In this document: one piece after another, positions 53,989 to 63,209 of the stretch
Position numbering within the stretch: the first letter of the stretch is position 1
Layout: the number at the start of each line of letters is the position of its first letter
NCBI RefSeq assembly: GCF_003339525.1
Contig: NZ_CP031124.1
Location: forward strand, 744,001 to 808,000
Direction: 5' to 3'
DNA from: Ephemeroptericola cinctiostellae
GTDB taxonomy: Bacteria; Pseudomonadota; Gammaproteobacteria; Burkholderiales; Burkholderiaceae
Length of the DNA: 64,000 nt
The notes under the pieces: model-generated
Databases searched by the model: none
What the model saw: the letters and a program-made list of their open reading frames with translations, nothing else
What the model was told of the DNA's origin: nothing
Translations under genes and position numbers: made by a program

Positions 53989-53994
53989 GGGTAT
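53970..53994 (-). promoter_or_regulatory. IscR type 1 operator of the isc cluster
   Basis: Read on the minus strand, the 25 bases form a dyad ATACCCGA-N9-TCGGGTTT. Scored against the published E. coli type 1 consensus (ATASYYGACTRWWWYAGTCRRSTAT), 21 of 25 positions agree, with mismatches at 9, 16, 17 and 24. It covers the -35 region and spacer of the candidate promoter, as expected for autorepression. Confidence 0.7.
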
Positions 53995-54277
53995 TGTTTT
54001 TCGGGAACCCCTTCTGAAGGCGGTGCTTGGAATGCTTGCATTTTACGATGAGAGGTTTACACGGACTTGACAGTTGAGCTCGAAAAGGTGAGGTTTAGGT
54101 GGACACGTCTGCCGTGGGTGACTTTTTGTTGCTTATGATTTGCTTGTTTTGGGCTTACAAATGGTTACATGTCGAAACATGGCGTAACTTAAGGCGCCTC
54201 ACTTCCTTGTTACAGTGCTGCTGTGGGTTTCGTTGATGCCTTCACATAAATTGTTTCCATCTTTTTAGGGGTAAATC
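53995..54277. other. Non-coding region upstream of the small secreted protein gene
   Basis: Nothing with coding character is seen. AT-rich runs and no hairpin stronger than 7 bp. It separates the divergent isc operon from the small 54278 gene. Confidence 0.4.
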
Positions 54278-54469
54278 ATGAAAAAAATTATTTCCGTCGC
54301 TGTTGCAGCGGCTTTGGGTTTTGCATCGGTGTCGGCCATGGCTTGTCCAAAAGGTTCGACATTAACGGGCGGTGTTGGTAAGCACCATAAAGGGGGTAAA
54401 TGCAGTCCAAAAGGGGCTGCATCCGCCTCAACAGCGGTAACGGCTCCCGCCTCGACTGTAAAAAAATAA
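54278..54469 (+). CDS. Tiny secreted Lys/Gly-rich protein
   Basis: 63 residues with GGGG upstream. A signal peptide ending AMA (VAAALGFASVSAMA) is followed by a mature part of about 40 residues, CPKGSTLTGGVGKHHKGGKC... then a Ser/Ala/Thr-rich tail ending KK. Two Cys could form a single disulfide around the His-Lys loop. I recognise no family. It is followed after one base by a second tiny gene, so they are probably translated together. Confidence 0.7.
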   Translation: MKKIISVAVAAALGFASVSAMACPKGSTLTGGVGKHHKGGKCSPKGAASASTAVTAPASTVKK

Positions 54470-54470
54470 C

Positions 54471-54620
54471 ATGGATGTGCAAAATGAAATCGGTTATTGG
54501 AGTCACTGGGCGGATATGATGCCCAGTGGCGTGCCAGAAGCTTTGTTTTTATTGTTCATCTTGTTCGGTTTGGGTTTTGCTTTTTATTTGGGCTGGCGTC
54601 AGAATGAAAAAGAAAAATAA
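54471..54620 (+). CDS. 49-residue single-helix membrane protein
   Basis: A short open frame (54471-54620, stop TAA) whose ATG follows the previous stop by 1 base. The protein starts MDVQNEIGYWSHWADMMP and has one membrane helix, ALFLLFILFGLGFAFYLG, ending in a charged WRQNEKEK tail. The composition, topology and tight coupling to the upstream gene argue that it is real although it has no recognised family or own ribosome site. Confidence 0.6.
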   Translation: MDVQNEIGYWSHWADMMPSGVPEALFLLFILFGLGFAFYLGWRQNEKEK

Positions 54621-54668
54621 TATCGAGTGAGGTGTTGCGTTGTGTGTGCAATCGCATCTGGTGTAAAG

Positions 54669-54701
54669 AATAAGCGGCTTAAGTAGTGTAAGCCGCTTAT
54701 T
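54669..54701 (+). terminator. Terminator after the tiny gene pair
   Basis: AATAAGCGGCTTA (54669-54681) with TAAGCCGCTTATT (54689-54701), loop 7, followed by TATGGG; the stem is perfect over 13 bp. Confidence 0.75.
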
Positions 54702-54806
54702 TATGGGTGGATCATGTGGTTGGACATCTGCCTAATAAAACGATACAAAAATGTAGGGTAAAGCAATGAGTGTAATGCATTTACAGCCTGTTATTGGCTG
54801 TGTTTT

Positions 54807-55232
54807 TTAATCAATACTTAGGCTCAGTTCTTTGCCTACTGCATGTAATGCAGCTGCAATTGTGTCAATTTTCGTAGTGCAATGTAAATTTAGGATGCGA
54901 TTCACATCTTGTGGGCGCGTGCCCATTTTTCGTGCGACATCGGCTGGCTGTAAGTTTTGATGACACAGTTCGTTTAGTACAAGTATTTTAGCCCATACGC
55001 TCAGTGGCAGCTGGATGGTGTGTTGGCCTTTAGCTGCTTTTGAAGGCATTGGAACGGGGCGCTTGTCTTCAAAATAAAAATCCATTGCGATTAAAAGCAC
55101 ATCTTGTGCCATTTCAAGGGCTTCATCAAGTGTATCACCCTGAGTCATGGCCTCAGGGATGTCAGGAAATGTCACAACGTACCCGCCTGTATCTTCGGTA
55201 AGCTCAATTGGATATGAGTTTAAGCGTTTCAT
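54807..55232 (-). CDS. HicB-type antitoxin without an adjacent HicA
   Basis: 141 residues. The N-terminal partial RNase-H-fold domain (YPIELTEDTGGYVVTFPDIPEAMTQGDTLDEALEMAQDVLLIAMDFYFED) is a HicB signature. The C-terminal part (about 75-135) is an XRE-type helix-turn-helix (LQPADVARKMGTRPQDVNRILNLH). HicB proteins neutralise a HicA mRNA interferase and repress their operon. No HicA is found upstream or downstream; the short frame between this gene and the tRNA has no HicA features. Confidence 0.85.
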   Translation of the reverse strand: MKRLNSYPIELTEDTGGYVVTFPDIPEAMTQGDTLDEALEMAQDVLLIAMDFYFEDKRPVPMPSKAAKGQHTIQLPLSVWAKILVLNELCHQNLQPADVARKMGTRPQDVNRILNLHCTTKIDTIAAALHAVGKELSLSID

Positions 55233-55431
55233 GGTTTGTCTCTTATATTATCTTTTATATAACCTGGGGCTTTCGCCCCGCCTGTCAGCCCTCGTCTAGC
55301 CCAAGTTGCTTGATGGTTGTTTTTCGGTGTGGTTTTTTATCTCTGCTGCGTACTTTGCAGGTGGTTGGGGTAAGTCAAGAGAAAAAAAAGGGGGGGCAGA
55401 ACGTCGGATGTTGTCTAAGTGGCAAAAAATA
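55233..55431. other. Non-coding gap between the HicB gene and the tRNA
   Basis: Contains one small GC hairpin (GGGGC TTTC GCCCC at 55266-55279) and AT-rich sequence with TATAAAAGATAATATAA on the minus strand just ahead of the HicB start, a likely -10 region. No partner toxin is visible. A short minus-strand frame reads LPQPPAKYAAEIKNHTEK and is not recognised. Confidence 0.45.
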
Positions 55432-55459
55432 ACGGGGCTTACATCGCTGTAAGCCCCGT
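55432..55459 (-). terminator. Terminator after the tRNA
   Basis: ACGGGGCTTACA (55432-55443) with TGTAAGCCCCGT (55448-55459), loop TCGC. On the minus strand it is followed by TATTTTTTGCC. Confidence 0.9.
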
Positions 55460-55465
55460 ATTTAT

Positions 55466-55542
55466 TGGTGGACCATGTAGGACTTGAACCTACGACCAAA
55501 GGATTATGAGTCCTCTGCTCTAACCAACTGAGCTAATGGTCC
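55466..55542 (-). tRNA. tRNA with CAU anticodon, probably tRNA-Ile2
   Basis: 77 bases including an encoded CCA. On the minus strand it starts GGACCATTAGCTCAGTTGG and the anticodon loop reads CTCATAA, with T-arm GGTTCAAGTCC. The D-arm, variable loop and TTGGTCG match isoleucine tRNA(k2CAU) more closely than elongator tRNA-Met. TilS would convert the C of CAU to lysidine to read AUA. It follows rpoD on the same strand and ends at a strong terminator. Confidence 0.9.
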
Positions 55543-55665
55543 GAAATCGTGAAAGCAGCATTGTACTGAAAACAAGCGGCAGAGGCGAATCGAATCGCAA
55601 AAAAATGTGTGAAGCTTTGAATTTTAATGGGTTCGATTCTGCTGCTTTGACTGTTTTTGTCGTGA

Positions 55666-57948
55666 TCAGCTGTTTTCGAGGAAGCTTTTGAGCTTTTCTG
55701 AGCGCGATGGGTGACGCAGTTTACGCAAGGCTTTTGCTTCGATTTGGCGGATGCGTTCACGGGTCACGTCAAATTGTTTGCCCACTTCTTCGAGGGTGTG
55801 ATCGGTGGTCATTTCAATGCCAAAGCGCATGCGCAATACTTTGGCTTCGCGCGGGGTCAATGAGTCCAAGACATCTTTCACAATGTCTTGCATGCCTGTG
55901 TGCAAAGCCGCTTCCGCTGGGGTCATGGTGTTGCCATCTTCGATGAAGTCGCCCAAATGCGAATCTTCGTCGTCACCAATCGGTGTTTCCATAGAAATCG
56001 GTTCTTTGGCGATTTTCATGATCTTGCGGATCTTGTGCTCAGGCATTTCCATTTTTTCAGCCAAAACAGCGGCGTCAGGTTCATTGCCCGTTTCTTGCAA
56101 AATTTGACGCGAAATGCGGTTCATTTTGTTGATGGTTTCAATCATGTGTACGGGGATGCGAATCGTACGGGCTTGGTCGGCGATCGAACGCGTGATTGCT
56201 TGACGGATCCACCATGTGGCGTACGTTGAAAATTTGTAACCACGGCGATACTCAAATTTATCCACTGCTTTCATCAAGCCAATGTTGCCTTCTTGAATTA
56301 AATCAAGGAATTGCAGACCGCGGTTGGTGTAGCGTTTGGCGATTGAAATCACCAAGCGCAAGTTGGCTTCGGTCATTTCTTTTTTTGCATCACGGGTTTT
56401 TGATTCACCTGTGATCATTTGTTTGTGAATGGCTTTGAGGTCGGTCAATGGCAAAACCACTTGCGCTTGTAAATCCACCAGCTGGTTTTGCAGTTCGTGC
56501 AAAGCAGGGATGTTGCGGGTCAGCAATGAGTTGAAGGTGTGTTTGCCTTTGAGCAACTCAGTTGACCATTCCAGATTGGTTTCATGGCCAGGGAAATTGG
56601 TGATGAAAAATTGCGGTTCCATGCCCATGCGTGTGACGCACAATGCACGGATTTTGCGTTCAATCTTGCGTACTGACTCGACCTGTGAGCGCAGTGTGTC
56701 GCACAGGCGATCGACGGTGCGAACGGTGAAGCGGATGGTCATCAGCTCGTTGGTGATGGCTTCTTGCGCTTTGTTGTAGGAGGCTGATAAATAGCCGTCT
56801 TTGCCAAAGGCGATGCGCATCTTGTCGAAATGCTTTTCAACCGTGTCGAATTTTTCGAGGGCTTGGTTTTTCAATGCCTCCAACTGTTTGCTGGACATGC
56901 CCGTGCCGCTGTCGTCTGCATCATCGGCGTCGTCATCGTCAGAGTCGTCGATCACTTCAACTTTCTTGGCATCAAAAGACTCTTCTGCACCTGCTAAACC
57001 ATCCACAACATCGTCCACTGAAATTTCACTTGAACGGATTTTGTCAACGAGTTCACGAATTTGTTGGATCGTTGATGGGCACGCAGAAATAGCAGCCATC
57101 ATTTCACGTTGGCCTTCTTCGATGCGCTTGGCAATCACAATTTCTTGTGCTTTGGTCAGCAGCTCGACGGTGCCCATTTCACGCATGTACATGCGCACAG
57201 GGTCGGTCGTGCGGCCAAATTCCGAGTCAACGGTGGAGAGTGCTGCTTCAGCTTCTTCTTCCGTGTCATCGTCATTACTGGCTGTGGGCACATTGTCGGC
57301 CATCAGCAGGGTTTCTGCATCGGGTGCTTGTTCATAGACTTGAATGCCCATGTCGGAAAACGCTGAGACCATGTTGTCCAGTGCGTCACCTTCGACCATG
57401 TTGTCGGGCAAGTTGTCGTTGATTTCTGCGTGTGTCAAATAGCCGCGGTCTTTACCCAGTTTAATCAGTGTTTTCATCTGATTGCGCTTGAATTCAAGCA
57501 TTGCGGTGGCGGCTTCTGAGCTGCTGTCTTTGCCTTTGCGTTTGCTCTTGTCGGCTTTGGCTGGAGGCGTGTCGAAGTCTGGAATGACCTCTACACCGTC
57601 CATGTCGTCGAGTAAATCATCGTCGCCACCCACAATCACGTCTGCATCGTCAAGCAGTTCATCGTCAACTTCGGGGTTGGTGATGGTGGTGACTTTGCTG
57701 GGTTTTTTTGCGTTTTTTGCGTCTTTGGTTGTGCTGGTTTTTTTTGCTGTCATGCTGCGCTCTGTGCCTTTGGTGTTGCGCTTCGGTACAATGTCGACCG
57801 GAGGTGCAGGGGGTTTGACGGTGTTTTCTGAATGGGGTTTTGCGGTGGTTTTTTTGACAGCGGTTGCGGCGGCTTTGCTCGTTTTAGCGGTTGCATTTGA
57901 TGCGGTGGCTTTAGAGTGCGCTGATGGACGTTTTTTAGCTGTGCTCAT
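55666..57948 (-). CDS. rpoD: RNA polymerase primary sigma factor
   Basis: 760 residues, longer than E. coli RpoD (613) because of a Lys/Ala/Thr-rich N-terminal extension of about 150 residues. Region 1.1 ([31 protein letters not shown]), then [11 protein letters not shown] (1.2), a non-essential acidic insertion ([10 protein letters not shown]), [38 protein letters not shown] (2.1-2.3), [34 protein letters not shown] (2.3-2.4) and [22 protein letters not shown] (4.2). It directs transcription of housekeeping genes. It is the last gene of the rpsU-yqeY-dnaG-rpoD series. Confidence 0.97.
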   Translation of the reverse strand: MSTAKKRPSAHSKATASNATAKTSKAAATAVKKTTAKPHSENTVKPPAPPVDIVPKRNTKGTERSMTAKKTSTTKDAKNAKKPSKVTTITNPEVDDELLDDADVIVGGDDDLLDDMDGVEVIPDFDTPPAKADKSKRKGKDSSSEAATAMLEFKRNQMKTLIKLGKDRGYLTHAEINDNLPDNMVEGDALDNMVSAFSDMGIQVYEQAPDAETLLMADNVPTASNDDDTEEEAEAALSTVDSEFGRTTDPVRMYMREMGTVELLTKAQEIVIAKRIEEGQREMMAAISACPSTIQQIRELVDKIRSSEISVDDVVDGLAGAEESFDAKKVEVIDDSDDDDADDADDSGTGMSSKQLEALKNQALEKFDTVEKHFDKMRIAFGKDGYLSASYNKAQEAITNELMTIRFTVRTVDRLCDTLRSQVESVRKIERKIRALCVTRMGMEPQFFITNFPGHETNLEWSTELLKGKHTFNSLLTRNIPALHELQNQLVDLQAQVVLPLTDLKAIHKQMITGESKTRDAKKEMTEANLRLVISIAKRYTNRGLQFLDLIQEGNIGLMKAVDKFEYRRGYKFSTYATWWIRQAITRSIADQARTIRIPVHMIETINKMNRISRQILQETGNEPDAAVLAEKMEMPEHKIRKIMKIAKEPISMETPIGDDEDSHLGDFIEDGNTMTPAEAALHTGMQDIVKDVLDSLTPREAKVLRMRFGIEMTTDHTLEEVGKQFDVTRERIRQIEAKALRKLRHPSRSEKLKSFLENS

Positions 57949-58149
57949 GGATCGACCTTCAAATAAAATTTAAGAAAGAAACACCAAGACAAAACATTCA
58001 AATTACATTAACTTCTTATTATACCATGAAAAAGGCATAAATTTTTAAGCGATTCGCATCCCATACGTGGGGTAAATTGTTGAAAAAACAAGGTTTAAGG
58101 CGTCAAAAAGTGAATCTGTTTTGAGTTTTGCTCAGCGGCTTTGATGGCT

Positions 58150-59910
58150 TTATTTGGGCGGGGAGAGCTTGGCTCGTTCATGCAATACACGCATGTATTC
58201 GGATTTGGCTGCATCATCCACCGACATTTGAACGGCGAGCGTTTTTAATCTTTGGTCGAGTGCTTCTCGCTTAAGTTGTGTTTCAAGGGCGATGTAAGCG
58301 GTGAGTGCGTCTTCTGCGGACATTTGGGCGGGTTCGCGCAAGTGTTTTTGCAGGATGTGCTGATACCATTCATGGTGGTCGGAGTTGTCGAGTTGGTGAG
58401 ACAGGGCGGCTGGTGCAAGCTCGGGTTGTGCATGCAGCATTTCAATGAGCGCGGTCAATGCATGGTGTTGTGGCAGGTGAGCCCATGTGTTACTGTGGGC
58501 GTGCTGGGCAATGCTGGGATGGGCGATGAGTAAGTCCAGTGCGCGCTCTACGGATGAGGGAGGGGCAACCCGTTTGGTTTTTTCGCGTGCCCCTTTGCGT
58601 GGGCGTTGGTTTGTGATGAGCTCACAATATTCGGCCACATCATTTGGTGTCGAGCTCAGTTGTGTTGCCAGTGCCTGGATGATGTGTGTGCGCAACGCAC
58701 CATTGGGCAATGATTGCAACATCGGTTTGGCGAGGTGCAATTGTCGTGCGCGTGCTTCCGCGCTGCCATCGGGGGCGGCTTGATTGAGGCCGAACAGTAA
58801 AAATTGCGACAGCGTCATTGCGGTTTGCACTTCTGCCACAAACGCATCCATGCCTTTTTCTCGCACAAAGGTGTCTGGATCGTGTTCAGGCGGCAAAAAT
58901 AAAAATTTAATGGTGCGGGTGTCTGTGGCCAATGGCAAGGCATTGATCATGGCGCGCCATGCGGCTTTTCGACCCGCGCCATCGCCGTCAAAGCTGAATA
59001 CAATGGTGTCCGTAAAGCGGAACAGTTTTTGCACGTGTGCGGTGCTGGTGGCCGTGCCAAGGGTGGCGACGGCATTGGCCAGCCCGGCTTGTGCGAGGGC
59101 GACCACATCCATATAGCCCTCTACAATGAGGGCGTATTGGTGTTGGGCGATTGCACTGCGTGCTTCAAACAGGCCGTACAGTTCTTGCCCCTTTTGGAAT
59201 AACGGGGTTTCGGGCGAGTTCAGGTATTTTGGCTCGCCTTTGTCCAAAATGCGCCCGCCAAAACCGATGATTTGGCCTTTGGTGTTGCGGATGGGGAACA
59301 TGATGCGTTCACGAAAAAAATCGTAACGGCGATTTTGTCCTTCGCGCTGTTTGCACAGGCCGGCGTCGAGCAGGCTGGATGATTCGTTGTAATCGTCAAA
59401 AATTGAAGACAGCGTGGGCTCAAAAGGGGCGAACCCCAGCCCAAAGCGTTGGGCGATTTCACCGCTCAAGCCGCGACGTTTAAGGTAGGCAATGGCGTGA
59501 GGGTGCTCTCGCAATTGGTGTTTGTAAAATTGTGCGGCTTCGGTGAGGACTTGACCAAGGTTTTGGGTGCGAACTTTTTGTGCGATTTGTGCTTGGACTT
59601 GCTGCGGCGACTGCGGTTTGTCTTGTGGGACCGTCATCCCTGCTTGACGTGCCAGGTCATTGATGGCTTCGACGAACGTCAAGCCGTTATGTTCCATCAA
59701 AAAACCAAGCGCTGACCCGTGTGCACCGCAGCCAAAGCAGTGGTAAAACTGCTTGGATGCGCTGACGGTAAAAGACGGGCTTTTTTCGTTGTGAAAAGGG
59801 CATAAGCCTTGATGGTTGGCGCCTGCGCGTTTAAGTTGAACATATTGACCGACCACGTCAACGATGTCGACGCGGTTGAGTAAATCATTGATGAACTCGT
59901 TCGGAATCAT
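58150..59910 (-). CDS. dnaG: DNA primase
   Basis: 586 residues from ATG at 59910; upstream codons are outside the family. The CHC2 zinc finger reads CPFHNEKSPSFTVSASKQFYHCFGCG (residues about 40-64). The TOPRIM core includes LIVEGYMDVVALAQAG and FSFDGDGAG with the metal-binding acidic residues. The DnaB-binding C-terminal domain ends RVLHERAKLSPPK. It makes RNA primers at replication forks. It lies between yqeY and rpoD. Confidence 0.97.
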   Translation of the reverse strand: MIPNEFINDLLNRVDIVDVVGQYVQLKRAGANHQGLCPFHNEKSPSFTVSASKQFYHCFGCGAHGSALGFLMEHNGLTFVEAINDLARQAGMTVPQDKPQSPQQVQAQIAQKVRTQNLGQVLTEAAQFYKHQLREHPHAIAYLKRRGLSGEIAQRFGLGFAPFEPTLSSIFDDYNESSSLLDAGLCKQREGQNRRYDFFRERIMFPIRNTKGQIIGFGGRILDKGEPKYLNSPETPLFQKGQELYGLFEARSAIAQHQYALIVEGYMDVVALAQAGLANAVATLGTATSTAHVQKLFRFTDTIVFSFDGDGAGRKAAWRAMINALPLATDTRTIKFLFLPPEHDPDTFVREKGMDAFVAEVQTAMTLSQFLLFGLNQAAPDGSAEARARQLHLAKPMLQSLPNGALRTHIIQALATQLSSTPNDVAEYCELITNQRPRKGAREKTKRVAPPSSVERALDLLIAHPSIAQHAHSNTWAHLPQHHALTALIEMLHAQPELAPAALSHQLDNSDHHEWYQHILQKHLREPAQMSAEDALTAYIALETQLKREALDQRLKTLAVQMSVDDAAKSEYMRVLHERAKLSPPK

Positions 59911-59999
59911 TCGTATGCTCGATAAAGTGTGGGCTAAGCGGTTGTTGTGCGAGGCGACCTTTGGTCGATCCACCGGCTATGCGTTGATTTGGCGGTTTC

Positions 60000-60449
60000 T
60001 TAGGCTTGCGTCAGTTGTTGCTTGATGAGAGCTGACACACGACCCATGTCTGCTTGACCTGCCAATTGGGCTTTGAGTGTGCCCATGACTTTACCCATGT
60101 CTTGCGGGCTGGTTGCGCCAGTGTTGGCAATGGCAGCGCTGACGGCTGTGGTGATGTCTTCATCGGACATTTGAGCGGGTAAATAGGTGGATAAAATGGC
60201 CAGTTCGGCTTGTTCTTTTTCAACCAGGTCGGTGCGTGCTGCTTGTTCAAACTGGGTGATGGACTCTCTGCGTTGTTTGCAGGCTTTTTCGATGACGGCT
60301 AAAATAGCGGCGTCATCCAGCTCTGTTTGGCTGTCGACTTCACGGCGTTGAATGTCGGCAGACAGTAAGCGCAAGGTTTCTAATTTGGTGGTTTCGCGCG
60401 CTTTCATGGCGGCGATGGTGTCGGCTTTGATTTGGACTTTTAGAGACAT
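60000..60449 (-). CDS. yqeY: GatB/YqeY domain protein
   Basis: 149 residues made wholly of the YqeY fold: KVQIKADTIAAMKARETTKLETLRLLSADIQRREVD and a C-terminal helical AAIANTGATSPQDMGKVMGTLKAQL that resembles the tail of GatB. Some YqeY proteins bind tRNA; the function is not settled. In proteobacteria the gene is often within the rpsU-dnaG-rpoD block, as here. Confidence 0.92.
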   Translation of the reverse strand: MSLKVQIKADTIAAMKARETTKLETLRLLSADIQRREVDSQTELDDAAILAVIEKACKQRRESITQFEQAARTDLVEKEQAELAILSTYLPAQMSDEDITTAVSAAIANTGATSPQDMGKVMGTLKAQLAGQADMGRVSALIKQQLTQA

Positions 60450-60509
60450 ACTGTTCTCCGTGGGGGATGGGGTTGTGATGAGGTGTTTTTGATGTTTTTT
60501 GGAAAAGAC

Positions 60510-60538
60510 AAAACCCGCTCGGTAATTGAGCGGGTTTT
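60510..60538 (-). terminator. Terminator after rpsU
   Basis: AAAACCCGCTC (60510-60520) with GAGCGGGTTTT (60528-60538), loop GGTAATT; the minus-strand side ends in TTTTGTC. It lies between rpsU and yqeY and may be an attenuator that sets yqeY-dnaG-rpoD levels, as in the classical macromolecular synthesis operon. Confidence 0.8.
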
Positions 60539-60586
60539 TTAACTGCTTGAATATGATATCAATTCATTTTTTAAATTGCTGTCGAA

Positions 60587-60799
60587 TTAATACATTTTCT
60601 TTGGTAACATTTGGCTGCGCAGACGTTTGTAGTTGCGTTTGCATGCAGCTGCATGTTTACGTTTGCGTTCAGTTGTTGGTTTTTCATAAAACTCACGAGC
60701 ACGCAAATCAGTCAACAAACCAGTTTTTTCGATGGCGCGCTTGAAGCGACGCATGGCAACTTCAAATGGCTCGTTCTCTTTAACACGAATTAAAGGCAT
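60587..60799 (-). CDS. rpsU: 30S ribosomal protein S21
   Basis: 70 residues from ATG at 60799 ([36 protein letters not shown]), ending [13 protein letters not shown]; the upstream in-frame codons are rejected. It is the classical first gene of the rpsU-dnaG-rpoD block, here with yqeY inserted after it. Confidence 0.97.
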   Translation of the reverse strand: MPLIRVKENEPFEVAMRRFKRAIEKTGLLTDLRAREFYEKPTTERKRKHAAACKRNYKRLRSQMLPKKMY

Positions 60800-60856
60800 A
60801 ATGCTTACTCTTAAAAAGTTATGTTTGCGTCCTACGACGAACGTAAACAAAAATAA

Positions 60857-60933
60857 TGGTGCGGCTGGCAGGAATCGAACCCACGACCCCTTGGTTCGTA
60901 GCCAAGTACTCTATCCAGCTGAGCTACAGCCGC
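60857..60933 (-). tRNA. tRNA-Arg (ACG anticodon)
   Basis: 77 bases including CCA. On the minus strand it begins GCGGCTGTAGCTCAGCTGG and the anticodon loop is CTACGAA, so the anticodon is ACG (read as ICG after deamination). All cloverleaf arms pair. It lies just upstream of rpsU on the same strand. Confidence 0.96.
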
Positions 60934-61158
60934 GTTAGGAGTAGAACTATAGCAAGGATACGGTGGGCTGGCAAGTCTTTTTTGCAAAAAACTTTAAAAA
61001 AGTGAAAATAGCGGGGCTTTGGCATGGCAATTGTGGCAATCCGTATGTTTTAGCAGTAGAATAGTTGAGCATTTTTAAAAAGCCGATGTCAATGTTGACT
61101 TGGCGTTTCGGGCGGGCAACGCACGATTTAATTTAACTAATATAAGAATTGGTACGAT

Positions 61159-62040
61159 ATGACGATGATTACAGGCAGCTTGGTGGCATTGGTCACCCCT
61201 ATGCATGACAGTGGTGAAATTGATTTTGCGGCTTATCGTGCTTTAATTGATTGGCATGTGGAGCAGGGCACCGATGCCATTGTGGCTGTGGGCACGAGTG
61301 GCGAGTCGCCGACAGTGTCTGTGGATGAGCATTGTGAGCTCATTAAGATTGCCGTTGAGCAGGCGGCAGGCCGTATTCCTGTGATTGCGGGTGCGGGCGG
61401 GAATTCAACCCGTGAGGCCGTTGAGTTGAGTAAATACGCGCACTCGGTGGGTGTGGATGCCACTTTGCAAGTGGTGCCTTACTATAACAAACCAACACAA
61501 GAGGGTTTGTATCAACATTTCAAGACGATTGCTGAAGGTGTGGATTGCTCTATCGTGCTTTATAACGTGCCTGGCCGGACTGTGGCGGACATGTCGAATG
61601 ATACTGTCGTGCGTTTGGCGCAGATCCCAAACATCATTGGCATTAAGGATGCGACGGGTGATGTGGGGCGTGGTACTGCGTTGATTCAACAAGTGCCGAG
61701 CGATTTTGCTGTGTACAGTGGTGATGATGGCACGGCAGCGGCTTTGATATTGATGGGTGCAAAGGGCAATGTGTCGGTGACGGCCAATGTGGCTCCAAAA
61801 ATGATGCATGACTTATGTGTTGCTGCATTGAATGCCGATGTGGTCACAGTGCGCGACATCACGGCCAAATTGTATGAGCTCAATAAGCAGTTGTTTATTG
61901 AGGCGAATCCAATTCCTGTGAAATGGGCTTTGGCTGAAATGGGCAAAATGCCAGCTGGCGTGCGCTTGCCTTTGACGCCGCTGACTTTGGATTCACAAAA
62001 AATCGTTCGTGCTGCGATGCAAACCGCTGGATTGTTGTAA
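61159..62040 (+). CDS. dapA: 4-hydroxy-tetrahydrodipicolinate synthase
   Basis: 293 residues. Active-site motifs are [11 protein letters not shown] (substrate loop), [14 protein letters not shown] (catalytic Tyr) and GIKDATGD with the Schiff-base Lys near residue 161. The barrel ends with [14 protein letters not shown] and the typical LRLPLTPL segment. It condenses pyruvate with aspartate semialdehyde, the first committed step to lysine and diaminopimelate. bamC follows 102 bases later, the common order in betaproteobacteria. Confidence 0.97.
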   Translation: MTMITGSLVALVTPMHDSGEIDFAAYRALIDWHVEQGTDAIVAVGTSGESPTVSVDEHCELIKIAVEQAAGRIPVIAGAGGNSTREAVELSKYAHSVGVDATLQVVPYYNKPTQEGLYQHFKTIAEGVDCSIVLYNVPGRTVADMSNDTVVRLAQIPNIIGIKDATGDVGRGTALIQQVPSDFAVYSGDDGTAAALILMGAKGNVSVTANVAPKMMHDLCVAALNADVVTVRDITAKLYELNKQLFIEANPIPVKWALAEMGKMPAGVRLPLTPLTLDSQKIVRAAMQTAGLL

Positions 62041-62142
62041 ACTGCGGCATCATTTTTGACTTAATCCGCTGCGGGTTAACAGGCTTGAACTTATAAGCTC
62101 ACTTTTTGGATTCTTTTTTGAGTCGTTTTTTAAGGATGTGCA

Positions 62143-63204
62143 ATGCAATTGAAGAAAATTTCTTATACCTTGGGTTTGGCTGCAACGCTGATCTTGTCCG
62201 CCTGTGGTTCATTGGGCAGTGTGTCGTCCGGTTCTAAAATTGACTACAGAAGCCAAGTGAAAGGCTCTCCTTTAGAAGTGCCACCGGGTCTGTCGGATTA
62301 CGATAAAAGCAAACAATACAATTTAGAAGGCGATGGGGTTCGTTTTTCCAGCATCAATCAGGATCCAACCGCGCAAACACCGACAACCCAGTTGCTGGTG
62401 ACAGCCAAAGACATGACGATTGAAAAGGCGGGCGAGACACGCTGGTTGGTGATTAAACGCCCAGCCGAGCAGGTATGGCCTGTGCTGCAAGAGTTTTGGG
62501 AAGACAATGGCTTTACGATTCGTTCAAACTCACCTAAGTTAGGCGTGATCGAAACCGATTGGGCTGAAAACCGCGCGAGCTTGCCACAAACGGGTTTGCG
62601 TAAAGTTTTGGGTAAAGCTTTAGACACTTTGTACGACACAGGCACGCGTGACATGTTCAAAACACGTGTGGAACGCACCAGTGATGGTGTTGAGGTGTAC
62701 ATCAGTCACCGAGGCATGGAAGAGGTTTATACCTCGTCTTCGAAAGAAAGCACGATGTGGCAACCGCGCGCGGCGGATCCTCAACTGGAGGCTGAATTTT
62801 TGCGCCGTTTGATGGTTAAGTTGGGCACAAGTGAAAAAGAAGCACAAACCGTTTTGGCAAACAGTGTGAACAACAGCAAAGGTGCAACCATCAGTGGCGA
62901 TACTTTGGTGGTGGCAGATACCATCGAAAATGCATGGCGTCGAGTGGGCTTGTCCTTGGATCGAGCAGGTTTGTCTGTGGTTGATCGTGATTACAGCTCA
63001 CGCACTTATATTGTGACGCCAAGCCCAGATGATCGAGGTCTTTTCCGTAAATCGTTTGGTAAATTGAATGAAACGTATCAAGTGAAATTTAAATCATTGA
63101 ATTCAAATCAAACCCAAGTGGCTTTCTTTGATAAGAATGGTGCGCCAGTGGATGACAAAGGTGTTCAAAAAGTATTGAAAACATTGCAAAATAGTTTGAA
63201 ATAA
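62143..63204 (+). CDS. bamC: Outer membrane protein assembly factor BamC
   Basis: 353 residues. A lipoprotein signal with lipobox LSAC gives Cys near residue 21. The N-terminal flexible region (YRSQVKGSPLEVPPGLSDYDKSKQYNLEG) is the BamD-binding segment of BamC, and two helix-grip domains follow (about 95-200 and 240-350). It is a subunit of the BAM complex that inserts beta-barrel proteins, including TolC and trimeric autotransporters such as the adhesin in this window. Confidence 0.94.
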   Translation: MQLKKISYTLGLAATLILSACGSLGSVSSGSKIDYRSQVKGSPLEVPPGLSDYDKSKQYNLEGDGVRFSSINQDPTAQTPTTQLLVTAKDMTIEKAGETRWLVIKRPAEQVWPVLQEFWEDNGFTIRSNSPKLGVIETDWAENRASLPQTGLRKVLGKALDTLYDTGTRDMFKTRVERTSDGVEVYISHRGMEEVYTSSSKESTMWQPRAADPQLEAEFLRRLMVKLGTSEKEAQTVLANSVNNSKGATISGDTLVVADTIENAWRRVGLSLDRAGLSVVDRDYSSRTYIVTPSPDDRGLFRKSFGKLNETYQVKFKSLNSNQTQVAFFDKNGAPVDDKGVQKVLKTLQNSLK

Positions 63205-63209
63205 CAGTT

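Noticed and set aside
55233..55465. HicA toxin beside the HicB gene
   Set aside because: No frame shows the double-stranded-RNA-binding HicA fold or its conserved His; the short frame present is unlike it.
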